Assembly: GCA_026724425.1 (NCBI GenBank)
Contig: JAIUCV010000003.1
Location: forward strand, 64,409,088-64,473,087
Source: Erythrophleum ivorense
Lineage: Eukaryota > Streptophyta > Magnoliopsida > Fabales > Fabaceae
DNA: 64,000 nt
Direction: 5' to 3'
Numbering within the stretch: the stretch's first letter is position 1; every line of letters starts with the position of its first letter. The notes below the pieces were generated by a model. That model was given only the letters and a program-made list of their open reading frames with translations, did no database searches and was not told the DNA's origin. This document shows, one piece after another, positions 24,751 through 35,288 of the stretch. The translations under genes and the position numbers were made by a program.

Positions 24751-25762
24751 ATCATCCCCCCACTGCCCTTTCCTCAACATTTTAGGAAGAAAAATCTGGA
24801 CAAGCAATATCAGAAATTCTTAGAAATCTTCAAACAGCTTCACATTAATATTCTATTTGCAGAGGCTTTGGAGCAAATGCCCAGTTATGCCAAGTTCATG
24901 AAAGATGTGCTGTCTAATAAAAGGCAGTTTGGAGAATTTGAGACGGTGGCCCTAACTCAAGAATGCAGTGCCATCTTGCAAAAGAAATTACCACCTAAGA
25001 TGAAGGACCCAGAGAGTTTTACCATTCCTTGTAACATTGGGAAACATTTCGCCGGAAATGCTTTGTGACTTGGGGGCAAGTGTAAACTTAATACCACTGT
25101 CAACATTCAAGAAGCTTGGATTGGGCGAAGCAAGGCCAACAAACGTCACCTTGCAACTAGCTGACCGATCTTTAGCCTATCCAAATGGAGTTATAGAAGA
25201 TGTTTTGGTAAAGGTGGATAAGTTAATTTTTCCAGCAGATTTCATAGTCTTGGATTATGAAGAAGATAAAGATATTCCGATCATTTTGGGCAGACCCTTT
25301 TTGGCCACCGGCAGAACATTAATTGATGTACAGAAAGGAGAACTTACTATGAGGGTTAATGACCAAGAGGTGACATTCAACATTTATAAGGCTATAAAGA
25401 GCCCGAATGAATCAGAAGAATGTTGCTTTGTGCGTCTAATCACCCATGCAGTCCATGATGAGTTCATTGAATCAACTCTCAAGGATCCTCTAGAAGCAAC
25501 ATTAGTTGGATTAGCTAGGAAAGAGCATAATAGAGTGAGAGAATGCATTAAACTGTTAGAAGCTACTCAAAAGCATTTCAAAGCTTCTCAACAGTTTGAA
25601 CCATTGGATGCATCTATTAGAGTCAAGTCTGTATTAAAGCCATCTGTAGAGGAGCCTCCATCTTTGGAGTTGAAGCCATTACTTCCTCATTTGAAATATG
25701 CTTACCTAGGGAAGGAATGTGCACTACCAGTAATAATCTCTGCTACCCTATCTGATCATTAA
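24751..25762 (+). pseudogene. Athila aspartic protease region
   Basis: Continues the gag frame after its TGA ('LPPKMKDPESFTIPCNIG') and shifts by one base near 25060, just before the active site. The protease core then reads CDLGASVNLIPLSTFKKLGL, with the catalytic Asp-Leu-Gly-Ala-Ser of Athila-type retropepsins. The flap and second half follow: 'ADFIVLDYEEDKDIPIILGR' with the conserved ILGRPF. Downstream residues link to the RT without an enzymatic motif. A TAA at 25760-25762 and a TAG near 25812 break the reading frame that would join protease to RT. Confidence 0.88.
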
Positions 25763-26752
25763 GAAAGGGAGCTTCTTCGAGTGCTGGGCAGTTTTAAGAA
25801 AGCCATTGGATAGTCATTAGCAGACATCAAAGGGATAAGTCCCTCCATTTGTATGCATAAAATCCTATTGGAGGACAACCACAAGAAAGCTATTGAACAT
25901 CAGAGAAGGCTCAACCTAATAATGAAGGAGGTAGTGAAAAAGAAAATCTTGAAATGGCTGGACGCGGGGATCATCTACCTAATTTCAGATAGCTCTTGGG
26001 TGAGCCCAGTTCAATGTGTTCCCAAGAAAGGAGGCATGATTATAGTGGCTAACACCCACAATGAGTTAATTCCCACAAGGACAGTGACGGGGTGGCGGGT
26101 TTGTATGGATTATAGGAAACTCAATACTACCACTAGAAAAGATCATTTCCCATTACCCTTCATTGACAAAATGCTGGATAGATTAGTTGGGAAGGCCTAC
26201 TTTTGCTTCTTGGATGGGTATTCTGGATATAATCAGATTGCCATTGCACTTGAGGACCAGGAAAAGACCATCTTCACATGTCCTTATGGCACATTCGCTT
26301 TCAGAAGGATGCCATTTAGATTATGCAATGCACCCGTTACATTTCAAAGATGCATGATGTCCATTTTCTCCGATATGATTGAGCAGACCATAGAGATTTT
26401 TATGGATGATTTCTCAATTTTTGGGGACTCATTTGAAGAATGCCTTGCTAATTTAGAGCAAGTTTTGAAGAGATGTGAGGAAACTCATCTGGTTCTAAAC
26501 TAGGAAAAGTGCCATTTTATGGTGCAAGAGGGGGTGGTGCTTGGTCATCGAGTTTCCAGTAAAAGCCTTGAGGTAGATAAGGCCAAAATCTCTCTAATTG
26601 AGCAACTTCCACCTCCGGCTAGTGTAAAAGGAGTTCAGAGTTTTTTGAGCCACGCAGGCTTTTACAGGAGGTTCATTAAAGACTTCTCTAAAATTGCCAA
26701 ACCCCTATGTCAACTACTTGAGAAAGATGCTCCATTCAAGTTTGACCATTAG
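25763..26752 (+). pseudogene. pol: Athila reverse transcriptase
   Basis: In the same frame as the protease but split by stops at 25760, 25812, 26501 (TAG) and 26750 (TAG). Motifs in order: 'WVSPVQCVPKKGG', the 'WRVCMDYRKLN' fingers motif, 'HFPLPFIDKMLDRL', 'FLDGYSGYNQI' (first catalytic Asp), 'TCPYGTFAFRRMPF', and the catalytic FMDDFS (canonical Y/F-x-D-D). The segment after the first TAG has 'LGHRVSS' and 'VQSFLSHAGFYRRFIKDFSK', the thumb/connection motif of Ty3/Gypsy RT. All catalytic aspartates remain although the ORF is interrupted, which points to loss by nonsense mutation rather than by decay of the core. Confidence 0.93.
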
Positions 26753-27350
26753 TGTCATTGGGCTTTTGAGGAGTTGACGAAGAAATTGGTATCTGCCCCT
26801 ATTATTGTAGCACCTAACTGGGCTGAACCCTTTGAAGTGATGTGTGATGCTTGCGACTATGCTGTGGGTGCTGTGCTAGGGCAAAGGAGAGGGAGGATCT
26901 TTCACCTAATATACTATACCAGTAAAACTCTATTGGAAGCTCAACTGAATTATACTACCACCGAAAAAGAGTTGTTGGCAGTAGTCTATGCCTTTGAGAA
27001 GTTCAGATCTTATTTGGTAGATACCAAGGTTACGATTTTCACAGGCCATGCGGCTATCCAGTATTTGATTGAGAAGAAGGACTCCAAACCAAGACTTATC
27101 CTGTGGGTTCTGCTTCTGCAAGAATTTAATCTAGAGATAGTTGACAAAAAGGGTAGTGAAAACCATGTGGCCGATCATTTGTCTAGACTGAGTAGTTATA
27201 CTCAGGGAGATCAAGAGAAACAGATCAGTGAGACTTTTCCGGATGAGAGCTTATTCTTTGTGGAGCAAAACAAAATGCCATGGTACGCGGATTATGTAAA
27301 TTATTTGGTATGTCATGTATTGCCTCCAGATTTAAGTTCACACCAAAGGA
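26753..27350 (+). pseudogene. Athila RNase H domain
   Basis: Same frame as the RT. 'VMCDACDYAVGAVLGQR' carries the first catalytic Asp, followed by 'YTSKTLLEAQLNYTTTEKEL' (catalytic Glu) and 'VTIFTGHAAIQYL'. The usual 'TDHAAL' here reads TGHAAI, so the third carboxylate Asp is Gly. 'LQEFNLEIVDKKGSENHVAD' and 'HLSRL' close the domain. The frame shifts near 27350 before integrase. Confidence 0.88.
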
Positions 27351-28565
27351 AGAGGTTTTGCATGATGTGAAGTTGTATGTCTGGGATGAGCCCTTCTTAT
27401 TTAGAATGTGTGCGGATCAAATATTGCGAAGGTGCGTCCCAGATGAGGAGCAAGAGTCTATCTTACTAAGATGTCATGCAGTTGAGTATGGAGGACACTT
27501 TAATGGGCAACGAACTGCAGCCAAAATCCTCAAATCGGGCTTTTATTGGCCTTCATTGTTCAAGGATGCCCACACTTTTGTAGGGAGATATGACAAGTGC
27601 CAAAGAGCTGGTAACCTATCTAAACGACATGAGATGCCTCTAAATAATATTTTAGAAGTGGAAGCCTTTAATGTTTGGGGGATAGACTTTATGGGGCCTT
27701 TCACTTCTTCTCAAAACAACCACTACATTCTTGTTGCTGTGGACTATGTGACAAATTGGATTGAGGCAGTGGCCTGTCATGCTAATGATGCGAGGGCAGT
27801 AGTGAGATTTTTAAAGAAGAACATCTTTACCAGATTTAGGGCCCCTAGAGCAATCATCAGTGATGAGGGTACCCAGTTCAACAATCACCAGCTCAAAGCA
27901 TTCGTAAGAAAATATGGAGTGCAACACAAGATGGCTTTGGCATATCATCCTCAGACTAATGGCCAGTGTGAGGTGTCTAATCGAGAGATAAAGAGGATTT
28001 TAGAGAAAACGGTGGGCCCCTCAAGAAAGGATTGGGCAGAGAAATTAGATGATGCTTTGTGGGCCTATCGTACATCATTCAAAACTCTAATTGACATGTC
28101 TCCTTACAAGCTTGTCTTCGATAAAGCTTGTCACCTACCAGTCGAACTTGAGCATAATGCTTTTTGGGCTGTGAAAAAAATAAATTTTGACTTAAGAAAA
28201 GCTGGTGGGAAAAGATGTTGCAATTTAACGAGCTGGATGAATTCCGGCTTCATGCTTATGAAAGTTCCAAGCTTTATAAGGAAAGGACAAAGCAATGGCA
28301 TGACAGAAAAATTTTACCAAGAAAGTTTGAGCCTGGTCAACTGGTATTGTTATATAACTCAAGGCTTAAGCTCTTTCCGGGTAAGCTTAAGTCGCGGTGG
28401 TCAGGACCTTTTGAAGTAGTTGATGTCTCTCCGTTCGATGTAGTGGAAATCATGGAGAAGGAGTCAAATAGAAAATTTAAAGTCAATGGTCAGAGACTCA
28501 AACACTATCAAGAAGGAGAGGTGGACCGTCAAAAGTCCAACATCACCCTAAAGGATTGCATGTGA
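27351..28565 (+). pseudogene. int: Athila integrase
   Basis: The N-terminal zinc-binding HHCC motif is degraded: the histidines are present ('CHAVEYGGHF') but the first cysteine of 'CDKC' reads YDKC (near 27590). The catalytic core has the three acidic residues of the DDE triad: GIDFMGPF, SDEGTQF and 'HPQTNGQCEVSNREIK'. A frameshift near 28200 separates it from the C-terminal domain (28215-28565), which has 'HDRKILPRKFEPGQLVLLYN' and 'KLKSRWSGPFEV', the GPY/F-type module of Gypsy integrases. Both the Cys change and the shift would inactivate the protein. Confidence 0.92.
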
Positions 28566-28603
28566 AGTCACCGAAAGTTGGGCTAAGGACTATAAACTTA
28601 ATG

Positions 28604-28624
28604 CTTCTTGGGAGGCAACCCAAG
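28604..28624 (+). other. Conserved Athila post-integrase motif
   Basis: 'cttgggaggcaacccaa' follows the integrase stop. It is an imperfect palindrome and recurs in reverse orientation at 38464-38480 in the family-2 element, so it is conserved between two otherwise divergent families. Confidence 0.65.
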
Positions 28625-28899
28625 TTCTTTTCTTTGTTTGTGTTTTTGAAAATAAAAAGTGTTAGAATGTTGTGTAGGTAATTTATGGTTGCATGTTTTT
28701 GGTTTCAGGAGAATCTCGGGAAGAGGGCTGATCATGCAGAGCTATGGGACAAATTCCAAACATTTTATGCAGTAGCAAGGCCAAGATCACAAAAGCGAAG
28801 AAGAGGGAGTATTTCTGATTTTATAAATTAACTTATGCCCTGTTTTATGCTTTAAATTCCAATCTTGAGGGGTTCAAATTAAGAGAATAGAGTTACACC

Positions 28900-29440
28900 A
28901 GTGAGAGTGGGAAAAATTTTCAAATTAGTGCATCAGGAAATATTTGCGCTGCGGCTCCAAATTTTACGCCGCGGCATTCTTCCAGATAGTGGCAAAACAC
29001 ACCGCGGCGCTATAATCTTCGCTGCAGTGTGTAGGAAGACAGTGTCAAAACTCGTCTCGGCGTGTAATGAACCAGCCGCGGCATGAATCGCATAGGCCAA
29101 TTAGGGCATGAGAGGCAGTGTCAAATTCCACCGCGGCGCTATGAACTCAGCTGCGGCGTCATTTGGCCCAGTAGCAAAAGTCGCCGCGGCGTGATTCATC
29201 AGGCCGCGGCGCGAGTCGGGCTGGTCAGTTTTTATTCAGTGGCAGAGGAGAATTCCGCCTCGGCGAGTCAAATTCCACCGCGGCGCTATGAACTCAGCCG
29301 CGACGTCATTTAGCCCAATAGCAAAAGTCACCACGGCGTGATTCATCAGGCCGCGGCGTGAGTCGGGCTGGTCAGTTTTTATTCAGTGGCAGAGGAGAAT
29401 TTCGCCGCAGCTCCTTTATCTTCGCCGCGGCATGAGTCGA
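28900..29440 (+). repeat. CCGCGG-rich spacer with a 147-bp tandem duplication
   Basis: An abruptly GC-rich stretch with many copies of 'gccgcggc' or close variants. A 147-base unit starting 'tcaaattccaccgcggcg' is present at 29121-29267 and again at 29268-29414. The same core also recurs in all LTRs of this family, so LTR and internal spacer share a building block. Several cores have become 'ccacgg' or 'ctgcgg', as expected from cytosine methylation decay. Confidence 0.8.
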
Positions 29441-30338
29441 AAATCGAAGAAAATAAAAAGGTTTTCAAACATTTCATAGCTGCCCTCTCTTTTGTTCATT
29501 CGGCAGCGTCCTCCACCAAACACCCTCCCCCACCTTCTGTAGTTAATTTTTGCTCCATTCGCCTTCTCCCCACCCCTAATTTGTTGCTCAGAATCCCATT
29601 CCCTCATTCTCCCAGCTATTTTGCTCGTTGCTTCCACCGCGGCCTCTATTCCCTTCTCCCATCCTCCTATCATTTTCTTCGGTTTCCAACTCCCGGTAAG
29701 TCTCCATCGCCTCTCCTTATGGTGTATTGTTTGGTGAGATTGCTGTATGCTAATTTAATTTGTACAAATGGGCGCCACTCTTGATCTGATTGGTTTACTT
29801 TTCTTTTCAATACATTCCATGCGCACCACTTGTTTGATGAATTGCCTAAATGAACTTGCCATTGCATTTGCTTCTGTTCTGCATGTCTGTGTTTATTGTT
29901 TATCATCCTTATTTGCACATGTGAGATAGATGAGGCCTAGAGGATATCTTGAGAACTTCAAATGTGGGAAATTTCTCCATGCACACTACCTGTTTGATAA
30001 AATGCCTGATAAAGTTTTGTTTGTTGATTCGCCTCTGTTTGTGTGCCTCATTGGTTGCCCCATATATCTCTTGTGATCAGACATGTAGGACCATTATTTT
30101 CTTTCATGGTGTGGCTGCTTGGATTGTAGAATAGGTAAAGCATGGGTTGTGCAGTTGTTCACATATCAGCTTATATGTCATGCCATGGTGCTTGTCTATT
30201 GGTTGAAATTGTTCTTTGAACTGGATCCTAATTGTTTAGCAAAGCCTCAAATGGCAGGAATTAGGGCTATAGTTGCATCTTTGGTACTTAATTTCCTGTC
30301 TTAATTGGTTATCAATTCTGGTGACAGGTTTCTTCTAG
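29436..30338 (+). promoter_or_regulatory. Leader with candidate intron before the third ORF
   Basis: A pyrimidine-rich segment (29480-29690) resembling a plant 5' leader is followed by a strong donor 'ccggtaagt' (GT at 29696-29697). An acceptor 'tttcttctag' ends at 30338, exactly one base before the ATG of the third ORF. The intervening 643 bases are T-rich and stop-rich like a plant intron. This suggests that the third ORF is expressed from a spliced RNA. No transcript evidence is available. Confidence 0.5.
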
Positions 30339-31495
30339 ATGGCGCCTAAAAAGAAAGCCCGGGGTAAAGCCTCATCATCATCTGCCCCTTCCTTTGATCG
30401 CTCTCGCTTTGTGTCCCTGGTAGCTCAGGAGCGGTACAATGAAGTCGTCTTTCACCGAGCTTTGATTCCAGGAAGGAGATTCAGCACTTTTCATATCGAG
30501 AGCCCAGAGGTAGGGGTCAAATATCTGCTAGACAATGGGGCACACTTTGTTATGAGCCAGTAGCTGCTGTGGTGCCCATTGTCCGGGAGTTCTACGCCAA
30601 CGCCTCATTTTGTCGTGAGCATTCATATAGAATCCGAGGGCACATAGTTGTTATCAATGAGCAAGTCATTCGGGATAAATACCGCCTTCCTGTAGTGGAT
30701 GACTGTGAGTTTTGCCTATATCGGATGGCTGGGGAAACCCCTGATTTGGATGACGTGGTTGATGCTCTGACTCTCCCGGGCCGAAACGTTTGGAAAATGT
30801 TAAGAGGGGTGCCCAAAGGCATTCTGCGGGCTAATTTGAATCGAGTGGCTCACTATTGGACCCACTTTGTCTGCACCAACTTGCTCCCCAGTGGTCATTT
30901 GAGTGATCTTACCATTGACCAGGCTATTCTGATTTATCTCATCATGGCTGGGAGGCCGCTAAATGTCGGTTTTATTATCTCTGAGAGCATTAGGAAGATT
31001 GCCCAGTCTATAGTTTCTGGCCTTGCACATCCTCATTTGATCACAGAGTTGTGCACCGATGCTGGGGTGCCATTTGAGCCGATTGAGGAGCTCCTTCCCC
31101 CGAGGAAGCCTTTTTCCATCCTGATGATTGGTAATTTAGAGGTTGAGGAAAATGAGCACATAGAGGAGCCTATGGACGAGCCCATGGAGCAGCCTATTGA
31201 TGAGCCGACGGACCTTCTAGTTGAGCCCAATCAGCTACACCCTATGTAAGCTGAGGATATGCCACCAGCTCTGGCGCTGACACCTTCCTTGGAGACGCTA
31301 TATGTGATGATGCAAGATCTTTTCTTTCGAGCGCAGGCCATGGACCGCTGGCAGTACCAGTGTTGGAGGCACTTAGCTAGTCGTCTACAGTGGGACCCAT
31401 CTGAGCTTCCACCTCCTCCTAGCTTTGTGCTCAGTCCTGCTGGATCCCCACCTCATGAGCCATCTGAGCAGCCACCACAGGACCTCGACATCTGA
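30339..31495 (+). pseudogene. Athila third ORF, 'putative plant transposon protein' type
   Basis: Starts MAPKKKARGKASSSSAP, a basic head that could act as a nuclear signal, then 'RFVSLVAQERYNEVV' and 'LIPGRRFSTFHIES'. A frameshift near 30560 moves the reading to 30569-31249 ('PIVREFYANASFC', 'LPVVDDCEF', 'HYWTHFVCTNLLPSGHLSDL', 'LIYLIMAGRPLNVGFIISES'). A single TAA (31247-31249) separates a final in-frame segment to 31495 ('LYVMMQDLFFRAQAMDRWQY', proline-rich end). The middle is the plant-specific domain found after integrase in Athila and in many annotated plant 'transposon proteins'. The position was once called env-like, but I see no signal peptide or clear membrane segment. The acidic E-P-M-D repeats near 31150-31230 are low complexity. 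Confidence 0.85.
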
Positions 31496-33020
31496 CATCT
31501 TTCTCTGCTTCCTTTTGTTTTATATTACTTGCATTAATTTAAATTTTCTGACATTGTGAGCTTTGCTGTTTCATGTTATTATCAGTCAGACTTGTTAATG
31601 TTTATTCTGGTTGTTGATTTTGTTCTTGTGATTGTCTTTATATTCTATCTCTCATTTTATTCAGTATCTGTCTTATTATTAAAAAAAAAAATTCAAAACG
31701 GGGTTTTACTTTTGCACAAATTTTTTGCCTTAATTCCCTTCGGTCGTCCTTGTTCTTCAACATTGGGGACAATGTTGATTTTAAGTTTGAGGGTAGGATT
31801 TAGGCATAATTGACATAATTGATAGAAATAGCATGAAGTTTTGTTCTTGAACTTTTTCTTGTCAAGAAAATTTTTGAAATTCATGTCAAGGTAGTCTATC
31901 TGTTGGCCTGCTGGTTTTGTTTTTGCCTGCTTCCAATGATAGTGTGGTGTGTCAAGAGATATTTGGTAGGAATTCTATGTTATCTATGTTTTGATCTTAG
32001 TTCAAATGCCTAAATTAGGAATTCTTCCATTTTGAAAACCTTATTATGTACCATTGGCCAATCCATAAATCAATGGCTAGTTCTAGGAGAACATTTTCGG
32101 TAATCTAATTTGTATGGCTAGTCTTAAATTCAGAGCTTTAGAACTTATCTCCTACCTTCTCGAGGCATATCAAGAGGTATGACATAACCTTTAGAGATGA
32201 TTCAGGCATTCCTTGGTTGAGATTGTGCCTTCTAGCTTGACCCTACTGTAATCACATAAACGCTTGAACCTTATTTGAGCCTCTTGCAAGAGAAAGAGAA
32301 ACCGTAGATGGTATTTCATTTTGTTGTCCCGGAGTTATTAACTTGAGTACCTAACCTGACTGGCCTAATAAAAGATTATAATCCTGCCCTTATCTTGAGA
32401 AAAAGGTAATAGTGCATTCATGAGGTTGAAGAATCAAGTAGTATGGTTGGTTTGATATAAAAAAAAATACGCAAACAAACAAACAAGCAAACGCTTGTTC
32501 AAAAAAAATTGTTATTATTGGAAGAGGGGGATCCCTTTAAATCATTATTGAAGGTGTTTTGAAAGGACCTCTAGTATTCATAGACTATTGCATGGATTTT
32601 CTCAAGATTGTTTGTACTTACCTTGCCTATCTTTGGTAGCCACAACCCTAGCCCCATTACAAGCTTAAAAGTCCTTTTGATCTAGTGGTTTTGTGGTACC
32701 TAATTTAGTGGAGAGAGGGAAAAAGGTGAGTTTATGAAGTTTCTGTTGGTAGGCTAGTTATACAAGTTGGAATGCAGAAAAGTAATTCTGATGCTTGCTT
32801 GAGATGAATGTTTGGCCAAATTCACACACACACTTCGAAATGGTTGAATACCTTACTTTTATCGTTTGAACTCTGCTTCTAGCATATATGGTGTGTTCTT
32901 CCTATTGAATGCACTTCCTGATTGCAGCAAGTGAGGGCCCCAGCAGTCACAAATGTTCCCGCGGCCAATGGTCAAACTAATAGTGTTTTTGGATTGTTTT
33001 ACTCGAGGAAGAGTAAAAGT
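31496..33020 (+). other. Athila 3' noncoding region with internal polypurine-like motif
   Basis: 1.5 kb without a frame. At 31762-31797 'attggggacaatg' is followed by 'ttaagtttgagggtagg', which resembles the terminal polypurine tract. The reverse complement recurs in the family-2 element near 38080-38110. A CAAA-type microsatellite lies at 32471-32494. The long 3' noncoding region is normal for Athila. Confidence 0.65.
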
Positions 33021-33035
33021 TCAAGTTTGGGGGTG
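33021..33035 (+). promoter_or_regulatory. Polypurine tract
   Basis: 'tcaagtttgggggtg' directly precedes the 3' LTR, where plus-strand DNA synthesis starts. Confidence 0.8.
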
Positions 33036-34615
33036 TGATAATTCCCAACTATTCATGTTATTGTACATATTTTTCTCTCAGTAAATATAACTTTAGCCTT
33101 AACTTTTAGGGTAAATAATACATCCATAGAAAGAAATGAGCATACATAGGATGAGCAGTTTTAGACTCAATACTTACTTGAAAAACCATCAGCTTTACTT
33201 TTATTTCTGAGTATTTTGATAGCTAATCATACTTAGTTTTCTTAGGATGCATGTGTTGAAGAGTTTGGAGCAAATTCAGGAGAGAAAGGCTACAAAGTGA
33301 TGAATTCAAACATCTTGCTGCGGCTGGGTTCATTGTGCCGAGGTGGGAAGTTCAGAAATTCAAAAAAAGTGTGTAGGGCAACGTGCACCGCGGCGGAAAT
33401 GTTTGAGCCGCGGCAAGGCCTCAGGCAGAACCAAAACTCGCTGCGGCAAGTTTGTGTACGCTGAGGCATGAGACAAGAAGACCTCAGAATTCAGATAAAA
33501 TCAAAATTCACCGCGGCGCATTCAAACCAGCCGCGGCACTCAGTCTCACAGAACCAAAACTCGCCGCGGCGCAACATTCCACGCCGCGGCGCAAATCGAA
33601 TTAACTGAACGCAGCATTTTGTTTCTCAAATTTCTGAGGGTTTGAAACTTCATATGCGAAGGAGGGTTGAGGCAGCCTTCATTCTGGGTTGGTTTTATGT
33701 TATTCCAAGTGTGCAAAGGCTGAGGGAAGAGCTAGGAAGCCATCTTGAAGCAAAGAGAAGTTGGAGATTGAAGATTGAAGTCGAATCCTTGTGTTTATGA
33801 GTTTCCTCTTCATTTCTTCTGTCTTGTTCATAGTTTCTGATGTATTTGATTGTTGCTTCAAGCTTGACTTTGGATTTTATGATCATGTATAGCTAAACCC
33901 TATCTAATCTAGGATTATTTGGAACTCTTGTATAGATTAGTAGTCGTTCTTCATTCTAATTTTGCAATCAATGGTTCATGCTTGTTCACTCAACTTTGTA
34001 CTTCATGCTTTCTGATTGATTGGCCAACATTTAGATTGATATAATACCTTACTTGAACTTGGGAAAGGAAAATGGAGGTTAGATCAAAAGTTGAGTGGTA
34101 TGAGTGCTTGAAATTTGCTAAGTTGAGTAGATAGCTTAGTTATTGAGATAGGAATATATTTAATAACCTCACATGGTCCAGTTAGGTATTGCACTCATAG
34201 ATTGATCTTAGTTAATCTTATAAGGGATTATAAAATTAGTTGAGTACCCTATACAATATTTGGAAAAATATATATAGGAACAATAGAATCCTAGACTAAC
34301 ATGTATCACCATGGAGAGCAGAAGGGAATGAATGTTGAACTAACTACTATGAAGTACAAGAGGACCAATAATCCTAGATGCTAATATTCACCCGAAAATC
34401 TAAATCCTAACCTAGATTTTTACATAGCATTAGAATCATAAACAATTTCCTTTAACACCAACATTTAAGAATTGATTTGCTTGATTTAAATTGGGGTGTG
34501 AATTTCAGTACTTGGCATTGTTTTGACAACAAATCCTCGAGGGAACGATCATTTCTCATCACTATATTGCCTTCACGATACGTATACTTGCGTGTACGCT
34601 TCAAGAAAAGCAACA
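33036..34615 (+). repeat. 3' LTR of the Athila element
   Basis: 1580 bases beginning TGATAATTCCCAAC and ending AAAGCAACA, directly before TTAAG. It keeps more intact 'ccgcgg' cores than the 5' copy (for example 33391-33540). The difference in length from the 5' LTR comes mainly from small indels in the repeated module region. Confidence 0.93.
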
Positions 34616-34620
34616 TTAAG

Positions 34621-34816
34621 ACTTTCTATTTAGACAACTAACAAAGATTTAGAGTTGAATTCTGTGTTCACCGAAAAAAACATATACTAATTAAATGTTT
34701 TAAAGAATAAATAATAGGTAGTTTATGAAAGTTAATACTATTTAAGCTCAATAATAGTAGATTCATTTTTTAATTCTTTTTTTCCAGTATTTTTTACATT
34801 TTTATTTTCTAACAAT
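34621..34816. other. Continuation of tail block A
   Basis: 'aaagatttagagttgaattc' and following bases correspond to 53770-53880, the uninterrupted paralogous copy. It ends where the terminal-inverted-repeat element begins. Confidence 0.6.
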
Positions 34817-35288
34817 GATAAAATGGATAAAATACAATATGGTATCCCGTAGTTTGGCCCGAATTTCTAATAATGATATGGTATCCCATAGTTTTATTTT
34901 TTTGCTAGTATTTTTACATTTTTATTTTCTAATAATGATAAATGGATAAAATACAATATGGTATCCCATAGTTTGGCTTGATTTCAATTTGTTACCCTAT
35001 GTTTTAAAAGTTTCTAATTGAGGGGTTTGAGATTTAAGCTGCCGACTCATTGGTATCATTTGGTATTATTCAATTAAAATTTTTGATGAAATTTGATAAA
35101 ATTTGCTCCAAAATTTTAATTTCCATACCAAATCTCTAATTTTGTATGAATTGAACACTAAAATTCCTTTATTGATTAATTGAAATTCCAAATTTGACAT
35201 ATATACAACGTAATATCCCCTAAATTTTGCCATGAATTTTAATTTTCTTAAGAAATCTCTAATTTTCGATGTATTGAAGATTGAAATC

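Larger units (their letters stand above)
21362..34615 (+). mobile_element. Complete but inactive Athila-type Ty3/Gypsy retrotransposon (family 1)
   Basis: 13.25 kb bounded by an exact TTAAG duplication (21357-21361 and 34616-34620). The order is LTR, tRNA-Asp primer site, gag, protease, RT, RNase H, integrase, long GC-rich spacer, a third ORF of the plant-transposon type, noncoding 3' region, polypurine tract and LTR. That order, the tRNA-Asp primer and the extra ORF after integrase are the hallmarks of Athila. The coding region has at least five frameshifts and many stops, so it cannot transpose by itself. In about 320 bases of LTR compared by eye I counted 12 differences, mostly transitions, so the insertion is of moderate age. 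Confidence 0.95.

Noticed and set aside
30339..31495. Idea that the third Athila ORF is a retroviral-type envelope gene
   Set aside because: No signal peptide, furin-like site or convincing transmembrane segment is visible. The plant-transposon domain explains it better.
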